Assembly (NCBI GenBank): GCA_963709555.1
Contig: CAVPWR010000002.1
Location: 208,100-272,099 of the forward strand
DNA: 64,000 nucleotides
Reading direction: 5' to 3'
Source: Sulfurisoma sp963709555
Lineage (GTDB): Bacteria; Pseudomonadota; Gammaproteobacteria; Burkholderiales; Rhodocyclaceae
Numbering within the stretch: the first letter of the stretch is position 1; each line of letters starts with the position of its first letter. The notes under the pieces were generated by a model. It was not told where the DNA came from. It searched no databases and worked only from the letters and a program-made list of their open reading frames with translations. This document shows positions 63,494 through 64,000 of this stretch, piece after piece. Made by a program: the position numbers and the translations under genes.

Positions 63494-64000
63494 GTGGCAT
63501 TGACCATACTCGGACTGTCCGGTGCAGTCTCGCATGACCCTTCCGCAGCGCTCTACATTGACGGCAAGCTTGTAGCCGCCGCCGAGGAGGAGCGCTTCGT
63601 GCGCGACAAGCACGCCAAGGGCCGCATGCCCTATGAAGCAGCCAAATTCTGCCTGGCGTTCGCCGGCATCCAGCCCAAGGATGTCGATGCGGTCGCAATT
63701 CCATTCGCCCCGATCAGCCTTTCCGAAAAAGCGCGCTGGCATTATGCCAAACGCTACTGGTATGCCCCGGACCGTGGGCTCGATGCCATCCTGACCGGCA
63801 ACCGTCGCTATTACCGCTACAAGAAACGCATCGAATGGTGCCTTGTGCAGCTTGGCTTCGACCTGGGCAAAACGGAGATCGTCCCGGTCGAGCATCACCT
63901 CACCCATGCCTCCAGCGCCTATCACTGCTCCGGCTTCCAGGAGAAAACCGCCATCCTCGGCATCGACGGCAAGGGTGAGTACGCCACCACTTTCTTCGGG
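63494..64000 (+). CDS. Carbamoyltransferase (NodU/CmcH type), 5' part
   Basis: The first 169 codons of a carbamoyltransferase cut by the window edge. GTG start gives MALTILGLSGAVSHDPSAAL, then the actin-like fold of the family continues with VAAAEEERFVRDKHAKGRMP and EIVPVEHHLTHASSAYHCSG, which carries the paired metal-binding histidines of the YrdC/TobZ-like class. Such enzymes O-carbamoylate sugars or natural products. Being next to waaC and divergent from it suggests polysaccharide modification, but the acceptor is unknown. Confidence 0.85.
   Translation, partial: MALTILGLSGAVSHDPSAALYIDGKLVAAAEEERFVRDKHAKGRMPYEAAKFCLAFAGIQPKDVDAVAIPFAPISLSEKARWHYAKRYWYAPDRGLDAILTGNRRYYRYKKRIEWCLVQLGFDLGKTEIVPVEHHLTHASSAYHCSGFQEKTAILGIDGKGEYATTFFG

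Overview
The window is a GC-rich, gene-dense stretch of a betaproteobacterial chromosome. The gene order points to Rhodocyclales (an inference from context, with no database search): an NDUFA9-type gene near cca; comM–ubiK divergent from porin–glnK–amtB; pcm–rhodanese–tolC convergent with waaA–waaC. Coding density is high and many neighbours overlap by 4 bases (ATGA/GTGA/TGATG). I see no rRNA, tRNA, CRISPR array or intact transposase.

Layout. 1–4 kb: NDUFA9-like protein (cut by the window edge), DUF1622, cca, DUF2905, alpha/beta hydrolase, DUF1840. 4–10 kb: two unknown proteins, metH, a BamE-like protein and a rhodanese. 10–17 kb: TlpA-like thioredoxin, MFS transporter, comM, ubiK, then the nitrogen operon porin–glnK–amtB behind two NtrC-type sites and a sigma-54 promoter. 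17–22 kb: LysR regulator, small protein, multi-PAS GGDEF-EAL protein. 22–29 kb: purU, thrH, an ABC-F ATPase, an HDOD protein and a second ABC-F ATPase, all on the minus strand and interrupted by two copies of a large structured intergenic repeat. 29–38 kb: hemE, a DnaA-box-containing gap, priA, a membrane sensor-like protein, MFS, ROK kinase, AsmA. 38–45 kb: envelope proteins (PKD-like, glycine zipper, DUF3300, DUF2950), two membrane proteins of unknown role, and a metallo-beta-lactamase-fold hydrolase. 45–50 kb: phosphoglycerate-mutase-like phosphatase, a rearrangement scar of two gene remnants, a HigBA-type toxin-antitoxin pair, rapZ, NusG-II, Gx transporter, ubiX, LON-domain protein. 50–64 kb: two tandem adaptor–RND pump pairs, pcm, rhodanese, a TolC-like channel, waaA, waaC and the 5' part of a carbamoyltransferase.

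Two repeat families stand out. The first is a roughly 24-bp sequence (core AAAAGTCGGCGCTGGCG followed by NNACGG) present about 18 times in both orientations. It lies inside genes in several reading frames and also between genes, so it is not a protein motif. Two copies are split near the same internal position by 19 and 27 extra bases. The second is a roughly 255-bp intergenic element present twice, with arms that covary between copies and can fold into two mutually complementary hairpins.

About 15 of roughly 57 genes have their frames broken, nearly always by one extra base, including indispensable genes such as cca, priA and waa-linked genes' neighbours. This looks more like uncorrected sequence error than decay, so the interrupted genes are annotated as single genes with the break positions given.
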